A DNA stretch of 64,000 nt from Aliiglaciecola sp. LCG003 (lineage in GTDB: Bacteria > Pseudomonadota > Gammaproteobacteria > Enterobacterales > Alteromonadaceae), in assembly GCF_030316135.1 (NCBI RefSeq), contig NZ_CP128185.1:2046001-2110000 (forward strand), in the 5' to 3' direction. Positions within the stretch are counted from its first letter, which is position 1. Every line of letters starts with the position of its first letter. This document shows positions 36,536-46,371 of the stretch, piece by piece. The position numbers and the translations under genes were made by a program. The notes beneath the pieces are model-generated. The model saw only the letters and a list, made by a program, of their open reading frames with translations. It had not been told where the DNA came from and ran no database searches.

Positions 36536-37639
36536 ATGGCTCGAATGACAATGATTGCAGTTTGTCTAACGATGAGTTTATCTGCGTGCACCACGTTTGA
36601 ACAACGTCAACGTGCGAATGGTGATTTTGATTACGTTGACTCTAAATTAAATGAAACTTTTAAAGTACCTAGTGACGTCGACACCCCTGTTGTCAAATAT
36701 GACTATGCCATTCCTGAGATAGGCAAAGAAGCCCCTAAAGATTTAGTTGGTAAAAAGATAACGGTTATATCTCCCGCACTAGTGCTTCCACTCGTAACAG
36801 GTTCCCATGTGGAAGAGGGCTTAAAAGAAGCTACTGTATGGTTTGACCAAGTCAATGATTCCGAACCCTTGGATACCACAATCTGGAATTCGTTAATCAG
36901 TTTTCTAGAAGATAGGGATATCGGTATTGTTAGTTTTGATAAAGAAAAACAAACCCTTATTACCGACTGGATGATAATTGAGGAAGATAAAGACAACGGT
37001 TGGTTTACGTGGACATCCACTGAGCGCAGTGTTGGACGCCGCTTTGAATTTACTCTAAATATGAAACCTCACGGACGCACTGCAGAGCTTAGAACCGAAT
37101 TGCGGGATTACTTAGAAACCGTCGGAGATGATGTTATTGCTGACATAAATTCAGAACAAGTCAGACGTAATGAAGTTGATATTCTAAACCAAGTTATTAG
37201 TCATTATGAGAAGCAAGTTCGCTATGAAGATGTCAAACGGATCAGGCAGATTCGCAGTGGTTTCCCTATGGAGATGGGCTTCAATAGTGACGGTATCGCC
37301 GCTTTTGTAGTGTCTGGTGACTATGATCTTGTTTGGCCGAGATTATTACTGGTATTACGCAAGCTTGGTTTTAACGTTAAAGATTTAGATAAGTCTAACG
37401 GCCTTTTATTCGTTAATTACGGCGGCGAAGAAACGTCTTGGTGGGATTCTATGTTTTCAAAAAGTGAAGACGTATTGAAGCTAGAGAAAACTGACTATCG
37501 AATCAAGGTTAAGAAGCAAGGGCCGAAAACATTAATCACCTTGATGGACGAAGAGAATACGCCTTTTGATGCAAAAACTATCAAGGACATATTCCCAGTG
37601 TTTTCACAAAACATGTCTTCTGAAAACTTAGACATATAA
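36536..37639 (+). CDS. bamC: Outer membrane assembly lipoprotein BamC
   Basis: About 367 residues. Lipoprotein signal with lipobox LSAC; part of the BAM complex that inserts beta-barrel proteins. After the Cys there is an unstructured stretch (RQRANGDFDYVDSKL) that typically binds BamD, then two helix-grip domains. The open frame starts at GTG 36503 inside dapA, but ATG 36536 with AAGGA upstream starts the signal peptide. The dapA-bamC-purC order is as in E. coli. Confidence 0.92.
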   Translation: MARMTMIAVCLTMSLSACTTFEQRQRANGDFDYVDSKLNETFKVPSDVDTPVVKYDYAIPEIGKEAPKDLVGKKITVISPALVLPLVTGSHVEEGLKEATVWFDQVNDSEPLDTTIWNSLISFLEDRDIGIVSFDKEKQTLITDWMIIEEDKDNGWFTWTSTERSVGRRFEFTLNMKPHGRTAELRTELRDYLETVGDDVIADINSEQVRRNEVDILNQVISHYEKQVRYEDVKRIRQIRSGFPMEMGFNSDGIAAFVVSGDYDLVWPRLLLVLRKLGFNVKDLDKSNGLLFVNYGGEETSWWDSMFSKSEDVLKLEKTDYRIKVKKQGPKTLITLMDEENTPFDAKTIKDIFPVFSQNMSSENLDI

Positions 37640-37673
37640 TCAGAACTAATCTGTTTCCTAAGGAATTTTGCTC

Positions 37674-38777
37674 ATGAATTTGGCAAATGCTGTTTTGGCG
37701 GTAAACGATGATCTTCCCATACGCACCTCTGCTGCTGTTCATAGTGGTAAAGTTCGTTCGGTATATTGGTTAACTGAGTCAGATAGTCAACGACTAATTG
37801 CAAGTCAGGGCTACGACGTTCCTATTGATACGCCGCTAGCGGTGATGGTGATAAGCGATCGCATATCTGCATTTGATTGTGTTTGGAAAGCTCAGGGTGG
37901 GCTTGATGGAGTTCCAGGTAAAGGTACTGCACTAAACGCAATTTCCAATCATTGGTTTGATTTGTTTAAACAAAATGGACTAGCTGACAGCCATATTTTA
38001 GATATTCCCCATCCCTTCGTTTGGATTGTTCAAAAAGCTCAGCCGATCATGATCGAGGCTATTGGCCGTCAATACATTACGGGATCCATGTGGCGGGCAT
38101 ATCATAATGGTGACAGGGAATTTTGCGGAATTACCCTTCCAGAAGGGTTACAAAAAGACAGTAAACTCCAGAATTTACTTATTACACCCTCCACAAAAGG
38201 TGTACTAAAAGGTATACCGGATGTTCAAGAAGCAGATGATGCCAATATTAGTAGGAAATCTATTGTAGACCATTTTGGTAGGTTCAATTTTAAAAGTGTT
38301 GATGATGTTGCCTTATATGAATCACTATTAAAACAAGGGTTTGATGTGATTTCTGGAGCTTTAGCAAAATTAGATCAGATCTTTGTCGATACAAAATTTG
38401 AATTTGGTTATGTAAAAGACCGTACAGGCAGAGATAAGCTGATTTACATGGATGAAGTGGGCACCCCTGATTCATCCCGCATTTGGGATGGAGAAGCCTA
38501 TCGCAATGGTCAAGTAATTGAAAATTCTAAGGAAGGATTCAGACAGTTATTACTTAAGCAATTCCCCGACCCGGATATCCTGTTAAATAAGAATAGAATG
38601 CCTGAACGTTTTGCTTTGGCAAAAGATAATCTCCTCCCACAAGAGGTTCTGCTACAAGTGTCTAAAACCTATATGGATATTGCGGAAAAAATTATTGGCA
38701 AACCCTTAGCGTTAAATGCTGATCCACGGCAAGAAATAATAGATGTGTTAAATAGCAAATACGCCCTAATAGATTAG
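37674..38777 (+). CDS. purC: SAICAR synthase PurC
   Basis: About 367 residues, the longer PurC form (E. coli has 237). Ligates aspartate to CAIR. Motifs: [22 protein letters not shown], and [36 protein letters not shown] precedes the ATG at 37674; the open frame begins two codons earlier at TTG. Last gene before the repeat island. Confidence 0.93.
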   Translation: MNLANAVLAVNDDLPIRTSAAVHSGKVRSVYWLTESDSQRLIASQGYDVPIDTPLAVMVISDRISAFDCVWKAQGGLDGVPGKGTALNAISNHWFDLFKQNGLADSHILDIPHPFVWIVQKAQPIMIEAIGRQYITGSMWRAYHNGDREFCGITLPEGLQKDSKLQNLLITPSTKGVLKGIPDVQEADDANISRKSIVDHFGRFNFKSVDDVALYESLLKQGFDVISGALAKLDQIFVDTKFEFGYVKDRTGRDKLIYMDEVGTPDSSRIWDGEAYRNGQVIENSKEGFRQLLLKQFPDPDILLNKNRMPERFALAKDNLLPQEVLLQVSKTYMDIAEKIIGKPLALNADPRQEIIDVLNSKYALID

Positions 38778-38838
38778 TTCTCTGATAAAATAGGGTTTGC
38801 TATGCGAGCCCTATCGCCACCCTAACAACCAAATCCTA

Positions 38839-38965
38839 ATAAATCCTAAGACTAAATCCTAAGACAGCCACCCAAACTGACTAAATCCTAAGACTAAATC
38901 CTAAGACAGCCACCCAAACTGACTAAATCCTAAGACTAAAATCCTAAGACAGCCACCCAAACTAG
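38839..38965. repeat. 42-bp tandem repeat, three copies, upstream of transposase
   Basis: Copies at 38839-38880, 38881-38922 and 38923-38965 (the third has one extra A). Each contains two copies of a TAAATCCTAAGAC sub-repeat and ends with a CAGCCACCCAAACT tail. A partial copy of the sub-repeat lies just before (38830-38838). It starts about 50 bases after purC and ends about 70 bases before the transposase gene. Confidence 0.9.
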
Positions 38966-39037
38966 ACTTAGAACTGTACTTTGTTTCAGTTTCAAATCTA
39001 CTAGGCTTAAGGCATATGACTTGTAAAGGGTTTATTT

Positions 39038-40006
39038 ATGCCAATGGCAAGGAAACACCAGATTAGTTTATCTGATACAGCCTATTATCACTGTGTCTCT
39101 CGCTGCGTTCGCCGTGCTTTTCTATGTGGAGAGGATAAATTAACAGGCCAAAGCTATGAGCACCGTCGTAGCTGGGTGGAAGACCGGTTGTTGTTTTTGA
39201 GTACAGTTTTCACAATTAATGTGTGCGCATATGCAGTGATGAGTAACCACACCCATGTTGTACTGCATGTAAACAGAGAAAAAGCGTTTGGGCTGACAGA
39301 TATAGAAATAGTTAAGCGCTGGCAAAAAATACATAAATCAACCTTGTTAGCACAACGCTTTACAGCTAAACAGTCAACGCCTCTGACTCAAGCCGAGCAA
39401 ATAACCCTTAATGCGACCATCGCCATATATCGTCAAAGGCTATACGATATCAGTTGGTTTATGCGAGAGCTCAACGAAGTTATAGCCAGAAAAGCAAATA
39501 CCGAAGATTGCTGCACGGGGCATTTCTGGGAAGGTCGCTTCAAATCTCAAGCTCTACTAGATGAACAGGCTTTAACTGCGTGTATGGTGTATGTGGACTT
39601 GAACCCAATTCGCGCTAAGATAGCGGACTCATTGGAAACGTCTGAGCATACCAGTATCAAGCGTCGGATAAGCCATGCTGAACGTGGTCGTCAGCCTAAA
39701 GTTCTTATGCCCTTTGTGGGAGGCTCACAGCAGCATCAGTCCCCAGGATTAGCATTAAACTTACTTGAGTATATACAGTTGGTAGAGTTAACCGGGCAAA
39801 GCCTTGCCCCAAATGAGCGAGGTAGTATTGCAGCTGATACCACTCCTATTTTAACTAAGCTAGGAATTGAGAAGGAGCAGTGGCAGATATTAACCCAATG
39901 TTTTGAGTCCACATTTAGTGTTGCAGCGGGGACTGTAGATTCCATAAATAGATATCGAGCCCACACTAAGCGAAAACGCGAAATCCCAATACAAATAAGT
40001 GTTTGA
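39038..40006 (+). CDS. REP-associated-type tyrosine (Y1) transposase
   Basis: 322 residues of the IS200-like Y1 family, RAYT group. N-terminal RKHQISLSDTAYYHCVSRC, metal-binding His71-x-His73 (SNHTHVV), GHFWEGRFKSQALLD, and the likely catalytic Tyr185 in MVYVDLNPIRA. RAYTs are single-copy, vertically kept transposase relatives that act on short REP hairpins. AAGGG precedes the ATG. There is no TnpB partner and no long inverted ends, but tandem repeats related in inverted orientation lie on both sides. All catalytic residues look intact. Confidence 0.85.
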   Translation: MPMARKHQISLSDTAYYHCVSRCVRRAFLCGEDKLTGQSYEHRRSWVEDRLLFLSTVFTINVCAYAVMSNHTHVVLHVNREKAFGLTDIEIVKRWQKIHKSTLLAQRFTAKQSTPLTQAEQITLNATIAIYRQRLYDISWFMRELNEVIARKANTEDCCTGHFWEGRFKSQALLDEQALTACMVYVDLNPIRAKIADSLETSEHTSIKRRISHAERGRQPKVLMPFVGGSQQHQSPGLALNLLEYIQLVELTGQSLAPNERGSIAADTTPILTKLGIEKEQWQILTQCFESTFSVAAGTVDSINRYRAHTKRKREIPIQISV

Positions 40007-40184
40007 ACACCGGTTTATTTCAATGTTGTGCAGTTTCATACTGTGGTATCACTCGGATACGACATGGTATTCCTGTCATAAAATCATACCCTTGTCTCTT
40101 GATAGTAGCTAAATAATCAAAAAATGGTTCATAAGCTTTGTTGAGCGCCTAACCTATCAATTCTAGAGGTTGTCTTGATTTGTA

Positions 40185-40230
40185 TTAATATGACTGTCTT
40201 AAACTTTTTAATATGACTGTCTTAAACTTT
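40185..40230. repeat. 23-bp tandem duplication
   Basis: Two adjacent identical copies (40185-40207 and 40208-40230) of a unit whose core is GACTGTCTTAAACTTT. The complement of CTGTCTTA (TAAGACAG) is also in the 42-bp repeat on the other side of the transposase gene. Confidence 0.85.
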
Positions 40231-40240
40231 GTATTCTTTG

Positions 40241-40350
40241 GTTGGGTGTCTATTAAGTAGTTGGGTGTCTATTAAGTAGTTGGGTGTCTATTAAGTAGTT
40301 GTTGGGTGTCTATTAAGTAGTTAAGTAAGTAGTTGGGTGTCTATTAAGTA
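40241..40350. repeat. 19-bp tandem repeat, five copies
   Basis: Unit GTTGGGTGTCTATTAAGTA at 40241, 40260, 40279, 40301 and 40332, with short insertions made of fragments of the unit between the last copies. The complement of its GGGTG/AGTTGGG core matches the CACCCAAACT end of the 42-bp repeats at 38839-38965. Confidence 0.9.
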
Positions 40351-40373
40351 AGTAGAGCGATTGTTAGAAATGA

Positions 40374-40646
40374 TTAATTACCGAGTTTGAGGTGCAAATC
40401 TGATTTTGCTGTGCAACAACACGGTAAAATTTCATCATCATCAATGTAGGCGAGGGGATCGGTAGTGTATTCTACGTCACCGCTGAGCATAGTGGTTCTG
40501 CACGCACCGCAAAATCCTTCTCGACAGTGAAAATGCACTTCGATATTGTGCTTTTCAAGGCATTCCAAAACGGTGTCATCTGACTGATAGGGGAAGGCAG
40601 GGTGATCACCAACGGTGATCACAAAAAGATTATCTTTCGATGACAT
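40374..40646 (-). CDS. 2Fe-2S ferredoxin, YfaE-like (NrdB maintenance)
   Basis: 90 residues, plant-type [2Fe-2S] ferredoxin with CREGFCGACR and a final Cys in PCCCTAK. In E. coli YfaE helps restore the diferric-tyrosyl radical cofactor of NrdB. Its ATG overlaps the nrdB stop by one base (TAATG), so it is coupled to nrdB. Confidence 0.9.
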   Translation of the reverse strand: MSSKDNLFVITVGDHPAFPYQSDDTVLECLEKHNIEVHFHCREGFCGACRTTMLSGDVEYTTDPLAYIDDDEILPCCCTAKSDLHLKLGN

Positions 40647-41776
40647 TAAAGATCAAAGTCACCGAAGTCTTCTGCATTTACTTCGGAATCAATTTGCCCA
40701 ACTAAGTATGAGCTTATCTCAGACTCCTGAGGAGCAACTTGTACATTATCTGAATTTAGATAGTTATTCATCCAAGGCAGGGGATTACTGGTTATATCAA
40801 ATGGCTGTCCTAAACCTATGGCGGACATTCGATGATTAGCAATATATTCAACGTATTGGCACAAAATCTCTTCATTTAAGCCAATCATTGAACCTTGCGC
40901 GAATAGATAACCAGCCCATTGTTTTTCTTGCTCAACAGCCTGCATGAAAATAGCACGTGCTTCTTCTTGTAACTCTTCAGCGATTTCGGCCATTTCAGGA
41001 TCATCCTTACCTTTTTGCCACAAATTCAAAATATGTTGAGTTGAGGTTAGATGTAGGTTTTCATCGCGAGCAATAAGGCGGATTATTTTTGAGTTACCTT
41101 CCATTAACTCTCGCTCTGCAAACGCAAAGGTACAAGCAAAAGATACGTAAAAACGAATGGCTTCGAGTGCGTTAACTGAGTTCATACACAGGAAAAGTTT
41201 CTTCTTGAGCTCACGCATATTGATGGTGTGAACCTCACCGTCAACAGTATGAACTCCTTCTCCTTGGGTTTGCCAAAGCTGAGTGTAAAAGATCAAATCA
41301 TCATAGTATTTAGAGATATCACCTGCACGAGTTTTAATCTGTTCATTAACCACGATGTCGTCGAAAATACTGCTGGGATCAGTAAATAGATTACGCAAGA
41401 TATGAGTGTAAGAGCGAGAATGAATGGTTTCAAAAAATGACCATGTTTCTGTCCAAGTCTCAAGTTCCGGTAAGGAAATTATCGGTAAAAAAGCAATGTT
41501 AGGACTTCTTCCTTGCACAGAATCTAACAAGGTTTGATATTTTAAATTTGAGATAAAGATATGTTTTTCAGCGTCACTAAGCGATTGAAAGTCGACTCTA
41601 TCTTTACTGACATCCACTTCTTCAGGACGCCAAAAAAACGAAATTTGTTTTTCAATTAACTTTTCAAAAATAGAATGCTTTTGTTGATCGTAGCGCGCCA
41701 CATTAACAGGGTTACCAAAAAACATTGGCTCCTTTAACGGATTGGTAGGTTTTTGATTAAACGTTGTATATTTCAT
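40646..41776 (-). CDS. nrdB: Class Ia ribonucleotide reductase beta subunit
   Basis: 376 residues. Carries the diiron site and the tyrosyl radical needed by NrdA. The radical Tyr is in [14 protein letters not shown]; iron ligands lie in [17 protein letters not shown] and RDENLHL segments. Second gene of nrdA-nrdB-ferredoxin; gap to nrdA is 66 bases. Confidence 0.96.
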   Translation of the reverse strand: MKYTTFNQKPTNPLKEPMFFGNPVNVARYDQQKHSIFEKLIEKQISFFWRPEEVDVSKDRVDFQSLSDAEKHIFISNLKYQTLLDSVQGRSPNIAFLPIISLPELETWTETWSFFETIHSRSYTHILRNLFTDPSSIFDDIVVNEQIKTRAGDISKYYDDLIFYTQLWQTQGEGVHTVDGEVHTINMRELKKKLFLCMNSVNALEAIRFYVSFACTFAFAERELMEGNSKIIRLIARDENLHLTSTQHILNLWQKGKDDPEMAEIAEELQEEARAIFMQAVEQEKQWAGYLFAQGSMIGLNEEILCQYVEYIANHRMSAIGLGQPFDITSNPLPWMNNYLNSDNVQVAPQESEISSYLVGQIDSEVNAEDFGDFDL

Positions 41777-41842
41777 CTGTGCTGAATACTCTTGAATGTA
41801 AAAGCTAGGCGAAATGGTTATTTCGCCTTCTATTCATAAACT

Positions 41843-44164
41843 CTAAATCTTACATGCACCACCGGCGCAATCATCGTCTTCTTCAACAATAACCTCTTGA
41901 GCTAGAGGCTTGCTAACAACCTTAACCAAATCTGCTTGTGAGGAATCTGAAGCTCCATCACGGGTGTTGTGATAATACAAAGTCTTGATACCCAACTTAT
42001 AAGTGGTTAATAAGTCTTTGAGGAGCAACTTCATAGGAACTTTACCACCTTCGTACTTGCCTGGGTCGTAACTGGTGTTAGCTGATATCGTTTGGTCGAT
42101 AAATTTCTGCATAATGGCCACCAATTCTAGGTAACCGTCATTTGAATTGATGTCCCACAACAGTTCGTATTGTTCTTTAAGGTTTTCATAATCCGGAACA
42201 ACTTGTTTAAGCACTCCATCTTTACTGGATTTGATACTTATATGGCCTCGAGGTGGCTCAATACCATTAGTTGCGTTAGATATTTGAGACGATGTTTCAG
42301 ATGGCATCAAAGCTGACAAAGTACTGTTGCGTAAACCATGTTGAGTGATCTCTTTTCGTAAGCTTTCCCAGTCGTAATGTAACGGCTCGTTACAAACCTT
42401 ATCCAAGTCCTTTTTATAGGTATCAATAGGTAGAATACCTTGCGAGTAGGTTGTCTCGTTAAATTTCGGACAAGCGCCTTTTTCTTTTGCTAATTTATTG
42501 GATGCTTTAAGCAAGTAATATTGCATAGCTTCGAAGGTTTTGTGAATTAGTGCATTACCACTGCCATCGGAATATTTTTTGCCATTTTTTGCTAGGTAGT
42601 AAGCAAAGTTGATCACACCTATACCCAATGTACGACGGCCAATAGACGCATTGTAAGCAGCTGGAACCGGGTAATCCTGATAGTCCAACAAACTATCTAG
42701 TGCGCGCACAGCTAAGTCGGATAGCTCTTCAAAATCATCAAGACTTTTAATTTCCCCAAGGTTAAAAGCAGATAGAGTACAAAGGGCTATTTCACCATTT
42801 TCATCATTTACATGCTCTAACGGTTTGGTAGGTAACGCAATTTCAAGACACAGGTTACTTTGTCTAACGGGTGCTACTTTAGGATCAAATGGACTATGAG
42901 TATTACAATGGTCAACGTTTTGTAGGTAGATCCGGCCAGTACTGGCACGTTCTTGCATAAATAGGCTGAATAGCTCTACCGCTCTGATTGATTTCTTACG
43001 AATTGAGGCGTCTTGCTCATATTGAACATAGAGCTTTTCAAACTCTACTTGGTCTGCAAAGAAAGCATCATAAAGCCCAGGAACATCGGAAGGGCTAAAC
43101 AAGGTGATGTTTTGATCTTTGATCATACGTTGATACATCAGCTTATTAAATTGCACACCATAATCTAAATGACGTACACGGTTTTCTTCCACACCCCGAT
43201 TATTTTTCAGTACTAATAGAGATTCAACCTCTAAATGCCAGACCGGATAAAATAACGTTGCTGCTCCGCCACGAACACCACCTTGGGAGCAACTCTTAAC
43301 CGCAGTCTGGAAATACTTGTAAAAAGGAATACAACCCGTGTGATAAGCCTCGCCACCACGGATATTGCTACCCAATGCGCGAATTCGTCCAGCATTAACA
43401 CCGATTCCAGCCCGTTGACTAACGTATTTGACTATGGCACTAGCTGTAGCATTGATTGAATCCAAGCTATCGCCGGTTTCAATTAACACACATGAGCTAA
43501 ATTGACGAGTGGGTGTCCTAACGCCAGACATAATTGGAGTAGGCAAAGAAATTTTGAATAATGAAGTCGCATCATAGAAACGTTTAATATAATCCAGGCG
43601 GGTTTCTTTGCTGTAATTTGCGAACAGGCAGGCTGCAACTAATATGTAAAGAAACTGCGCACTTTCATATATGTCGCCGGTAACACGGTTTTGTACAAGA
43701 TACTTGCCCTCTAACTGCTTAACCGCTGCATAACTGAAATTCATGTCGCGCCAATGGTCAAGGTAAGCATCTAACTCTGTTAATTCTTGCTCAGAATAAT
43801 CTTCCAGGATGTGAGCATCATATTTGCCCATTTTGACCATACGTTTAACATGATCAACCAGTGCAGGCGGTTCAAATTGCCCATAGGCTTTTTTACGCAG
43901 ATGGAAAACTGCGAGTCGTGCAGCTAAATATTGGTAATCGGGACTATCAGTTGAAATTAGATCCGCTGCGGATCGTATCAATGTCTCGTGAATATCTTCG
44001 GTTTTAATACCATCGTAAAATTGAATATGCGCTTTGATTTCAACTTGAGAAACAGAGACATTATTCAGGCCTTTAGCCGCCCAAGTGATAACTTTATGGA
44101 TTTTATCCAAGTCTATAACTTCACGTTCGCCATCGCGTTTTGTGACAAAGAGATTATTATTCAT
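41843..44164 (-). CDS. nrdA: Class Ia ribonucleotide reductase alpha subunit
   Basis: 773 residues. Reduces ribonucleoside diphosphates. N-terminal ATP cone (MNNNLFVTKRDGEREVIDLDKI), active-site cysteines in QFSSCVLIE and SNLCLEIALPT, radical-transfer TLYYHNTRDG, and the C-terminal reducing pair CAGGAC. The frame stays open to 44269, but the added 35 residues are unlike any NrdA and cover a hairpin, so the ATG at 44164 is chosen, though its Shine-Dalgarno is weak. Promoter evidence lies about 350 bases upstream. Confidence 0.95.
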   Translation of the reverse strand: MNNNLFVTKRDGEREVIDLDKIHKVITWAAKGLNNVSVSQVEIKAHIQFYDGIKTEDIHETLIRSAADLISTDSPDYQYLAARLAVFHLRKKAYGQFEPPALVDHVKRMVKMGKYDAHILEDYSEQELTELDAYLDHWRDMNFSYAAVKQLEGKYLVQNRVTGDIYESAQFLYILVAACLFANYSKETRLDYIKRFYDATSLFKISLPTPIMSGVRTPTRQFSSCVLIETGDSLDSINATASAIVKYVSQRAGIGVNAGRIRALGSNIRGGEAYHTGCIPFYKYFQTAVKSCSQGGVRGGAATLFYPVWHLEVESLLVLKNNRGVEENRVRHLDYGVQFNKLMYQRMIKDQNITLFSPSDVPGLYDAFFADQVEFEKLYVQYEQDASIRKKSIRAVELFSLFMQERASTGRIYLQNVDHCNTHSPFDPKVAPVRQSNLCLEIALPTKPLEHVNDENGEIALCTLSAFNLGEIKSLDDFEELSDLAVRALDSLLDYQDYPVPAAYNASIGRRTLGIGVINFAYYLAKNGKKYSDGSGNALIHKTFEAMQYYLLKASNKLAKEKGACPKFNETTYSQGILPIDTYKKDLDKVCNEPLHYDWESLRKEITQHGLRNSTLSALMPSETSSQISNATNGIEPPRGHISIKSSKDGVLKQVVPDYENLKEQYELLWDINSNDGYLELVAIMQKFIDQTISANTSYDPGKYEGGKVPMKLLLKDLLTTYKLGIKTLYYHNTRDGASDSSQADLVKVVSKPLAQEVIVEEDDDCAGGACKI

Positions 44165-44632
44165 GATTTTGATAGCCGTATAGATTATTAGCGCCAAGTG
44201 CTCGATGCATCTAGCATCGAACACAGAAAGTATATTTCGTCGTAACCCAATACCATGCGAGTCACTCAATTGAGATTATCGCGTAATTGTTAAAATAGTT
44301 ATTAATATTGGGATAGCCACAAGATAGAGGTGTTTTACTCTGTTTGCAACCCAACATATGGTGGTTTTGTGGGCAGTTGGAGCCTAACTATTTACTAGGT
44401 TAGTATTGACTAACTTAGCAACTATACTTGAAAGCGAGTTAACGTGAATGCAAGTTTATTCTGATAATATTTTTTTTAATAAATCTTTTTGATAGGAATA
44501 AATCGTTTTTAGACAATACCGATATATAGCGAAATAATGTCACAAAAACACAACATCTGGTATCAATTATGCTTTATGTCTATGATTAAAAATCCATCAA
44601 TCTGATGCTTTTAGACAAAGCACCATTTACCT
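44165..44632. other. Long nrdA upstream region
   Basis: 468 bases between nrdA and the gph stop. It holds an 11-bp hairpin with one mismatch (44198-44224; core TCGATGC/GCATCGA) 34 bases before the nrdA start, and the NrdR-like box pair at 44517-44563. If the boxes mark the promoter, nrdA has a leader of about 340 bases. No gene seen. Confidence 0.5.
44517..44563 (-). promoter_or_regulatory. Pair of NrdR-like boxes upstream of nrdA
   Basis: Box A at 44517-44532 (reading on plus strand TACCGATATATAGCGA) and box B at 44548-44563 (ACACAACATCTGGTAT) match about 10 and 12 of 16 positions of the NrdR consensus ACACWATATATWGTGT. Their starts are 31 bases apart, the three-turn spacing typical of NrdR sites. 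NrdR represses nrd operons when (d)ATP is plentiful. TATATATC within box A on the minus strand may be the -10. Confidence 0.6.
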
Positions 44633-45292
44633 TCACCGACATTTTAATTGCCAAATTTGTTGTATGTGATCAACTGTAAAGTCCGCTTGCCAATCTCTGA
44701 CCTGGTTGAGGTCGTCGATGTAACCATAACAAGCAGCAACACTGATCATATCTGCTGAATTAGCGGCTTGTATGTCTCGAATCGCATCGCCAACATATAA
44801 TGTACTGCCGGGATTCAAATTAAGTAATTTTGCGGCTTCTAAAAGGGGCAGGGGATCGGGTTTTCGTTTCGATAATGTATCACCGCTAAATACACAATTA
44901 CATGCTGCTAAGAGTGGAAAATATGATAATAACGAATCAGTTAACCAACCAGGCTTGTTTGTAACAATCCCCCAAGGAATAGCCCTTTCATTTAGCTGCA
45001 AAAGGCATTCCTCAACACCGGCGAACATACGTGTATCAACACAGATATTAGTAGCATAGTGATCTAACAGTTGCTGCCGTGCTATTGGAAAATCTAATTG
45101 GTTAAAGTTGTCACCAAAACCTAGCTCTAACAGGCCTTTAGCCCCATCGGAGGCAACATTACGATAGGCTGCAAAAGCTATGCTTGGTTGATCGTGCTGA
45201 GACAACACATGATTTAATGCATTGCCCAAATCTTTTGCGGTATCTAATAAAGTGCCATCGAGGTCAAACAAAACACCATTAAAATGACTCAT
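44633..45292 (-). CDS. gph: HAD-IA phosphatase, phosphoglycolate phosphatase type
   Basis: 219 residues. Motif I FDLDGTLLDTAKDL with nucleophile Asp, motif II VTNKPG, motif III Lys in RKPDP, motif IV GDAIRDIQAA. Dephosphorylates 2-phosphoglycolate or a related small phosphate; the MupP (MurNAc-6-P phosphatase) relatives next to ubiG in pseudomonads are an alternative. It follows ubiG by 12 bases. Confidence 0.85.
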   Translation of the reverse strand: MSHFNGVLFDLDGTLLDTAKDLGNALNHVLSQHDQPSIAFAAYRNVASDGAKGLLELGFGDNFNQLDFPIARQQLLDHYATNICVDTRMFAGVEECLLQLNERAIPWGIVTNKPGWLTDSLLSYFPLLAACNCVFSGDTLSKRKPDPLPLLEAAKLLNLNPGSTLYVGDAIRDIQAANSADMISVAACYGYIDDLNQVRDWQADFTVDHIQQIWQLKCR

Positions 45293-45304
45293 AGTACAGC
45301 CTTA

Positions 45305-46021
45305 TTATTCATCGTCTATCCTTTGGCAATGCAGCAAATAGTTTACATCAACATTTTGATCTGACAAATAATATTGTTGAGTGAGTGGATTAATATGAAG
45401 ACCGGTCATATTTTTTGCGATTAACTCTGATTTGTCTATCCAGCTGATTAGTTCAGCAGGTTTGATAAATTTTTCGTGTTGGTGGGTACCTTTAGGAACC
45501 AATTTTAACACATGTTCCGCCCCCACTATGGCCATCAAATAGGACTTGATATTGCGGTTTAGCGTTGAGAAAAAAACATGACCACCAGGTTTTACTAAGC
45601 TGGCACAGGCTGCAACGATAGATTCTGGGTTAGGCACGTGCTCCAGCATTTCCAAACAGGTAACCACATCAAATTGGCCACTGTGCTGACTCGCCATCTG
45701 CTCAGCAGTATTTAGTTGGTAATCTACTTTTACACCGGACTCTAGCCCATGCAACCTAGCTACCTCCAACGATTCCTTGGCCATATCTACGCCCACCACG
45801 TGAGCACCTTGCTTAGCTAGATATTCGGCAAGAATACCTCCGCCACAGCCCACGTCGATAATTTTCTTGCCAAATACCCCATCACTATGCTGCATAATAA
45901 AATCACAGCGTAGCGGATTAATTTCATGCAGAGGTTTGAACTCTCCATTCAGGTCCCACCAACGAGAGGCTAAGGCTGCGAATTTTTGTATTTCGCCGGC
46001 ATCTACATTTTGCTCAGTCAT
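45305..46021 (-). CDS. ubiG: Ubiquinone biosynthesis O-methyltransferase UbiG
   Basis: 238 residues, class I SAM methyltransferase; performs both O-methylations of ubiquinone synthesis. N-terminal [25 protein letters not shown] is diagnostic; SAM motif [15 protein letters not shown]; later [11 protein letters not shown]. Divergent from gyrA as in many gammaproteobacteria. Confidence 0.95.
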   Translation of the reverse strand: MTEQNVDAGEIQKFAALASRWWDLNGEFKPLHEINPLRCDFIMQHSDGVFGKKIIDVGCGGGILAEYLAKQGAHVVGVDMAKESLEVARLHGLESGVKVDYQLNTAEQMASQHSGQFDVVTCLEMLEHVPNPESIVAACASLVKPGGHVFFSTLNRNIKSYLMAIVGAEHVLKLVPKGTHQHEKFIKPAELISWIDKSELIAKNMTGLHINPLTQQYYLSDQNVDVNYLLHCQRIDDE

Positions 46022-46371
46022 GTTACATCCCTAATTAAAACTCAACACATTATAAGCTGGGTCAAAATTATATCACCAGAGCTTTACGTTTTTTTATGTT
46101 AAAAATGAGATTGTCGAATAATCAAACAATGTTTTGTTGGATGATCAGAAATCCAAATTAACCTATGAGTGATTTTTGGTTAGATATGCTAAAAAACTGC
46201 TTAATTGAATACTATATGAGCTAATCACGGCTATTTATTTTGTTTTCTCAATGGTAGAATCGTGAGTTGATTAGAAGAACCCACTATAAGTAAAATCGCG
46301 TTAGGTTATGCTGTTTAAAACCTCAGCAGAGTCAACACGATTCAGATAATAATTTAGGGACAAGGCTGTAT
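46022..46371. other. Divergent ubiG/gyrA promoter region
   Basis: 350 AT-rich bases without a gene. A TATAAG at 46285-46290 could be the gyrA -10, but its -35 is poor. AGGGACAAGG lies ahead of the gyrA ATG. Confidence 0.4.

Larger units (their letters stand above)
40007..40373. other. Repeat-rich intergenic region after transposase
   Basis: 366 bases without a gene. The first 175 bases are unremarkable; the rest holds a 23-bp tandem duplication and a 19-bp tandem repeat, listed separately, right up to the 3' end of the ferredoxin gene. Confidence 0.5.

Noticed and set aside
38790-38814. Terminator after purC
   Set aside because: An 11-bp hairpin with wobble pairs is present, but no T tract follows on the plus strand, so it was not listed as a terminator.
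40241-40350. CRISPR array
   Set aside because: The units are directly adjacent or separated by fragments of the unit; there are no unique spacers and no cas genes.
44165-44269. 35-residue N-terminal extension of NrdA
   Set aside because: No resemblance to NrdA; it covers an RNA-like hairpin, and the ATP-cone start at 44164 matches the family.
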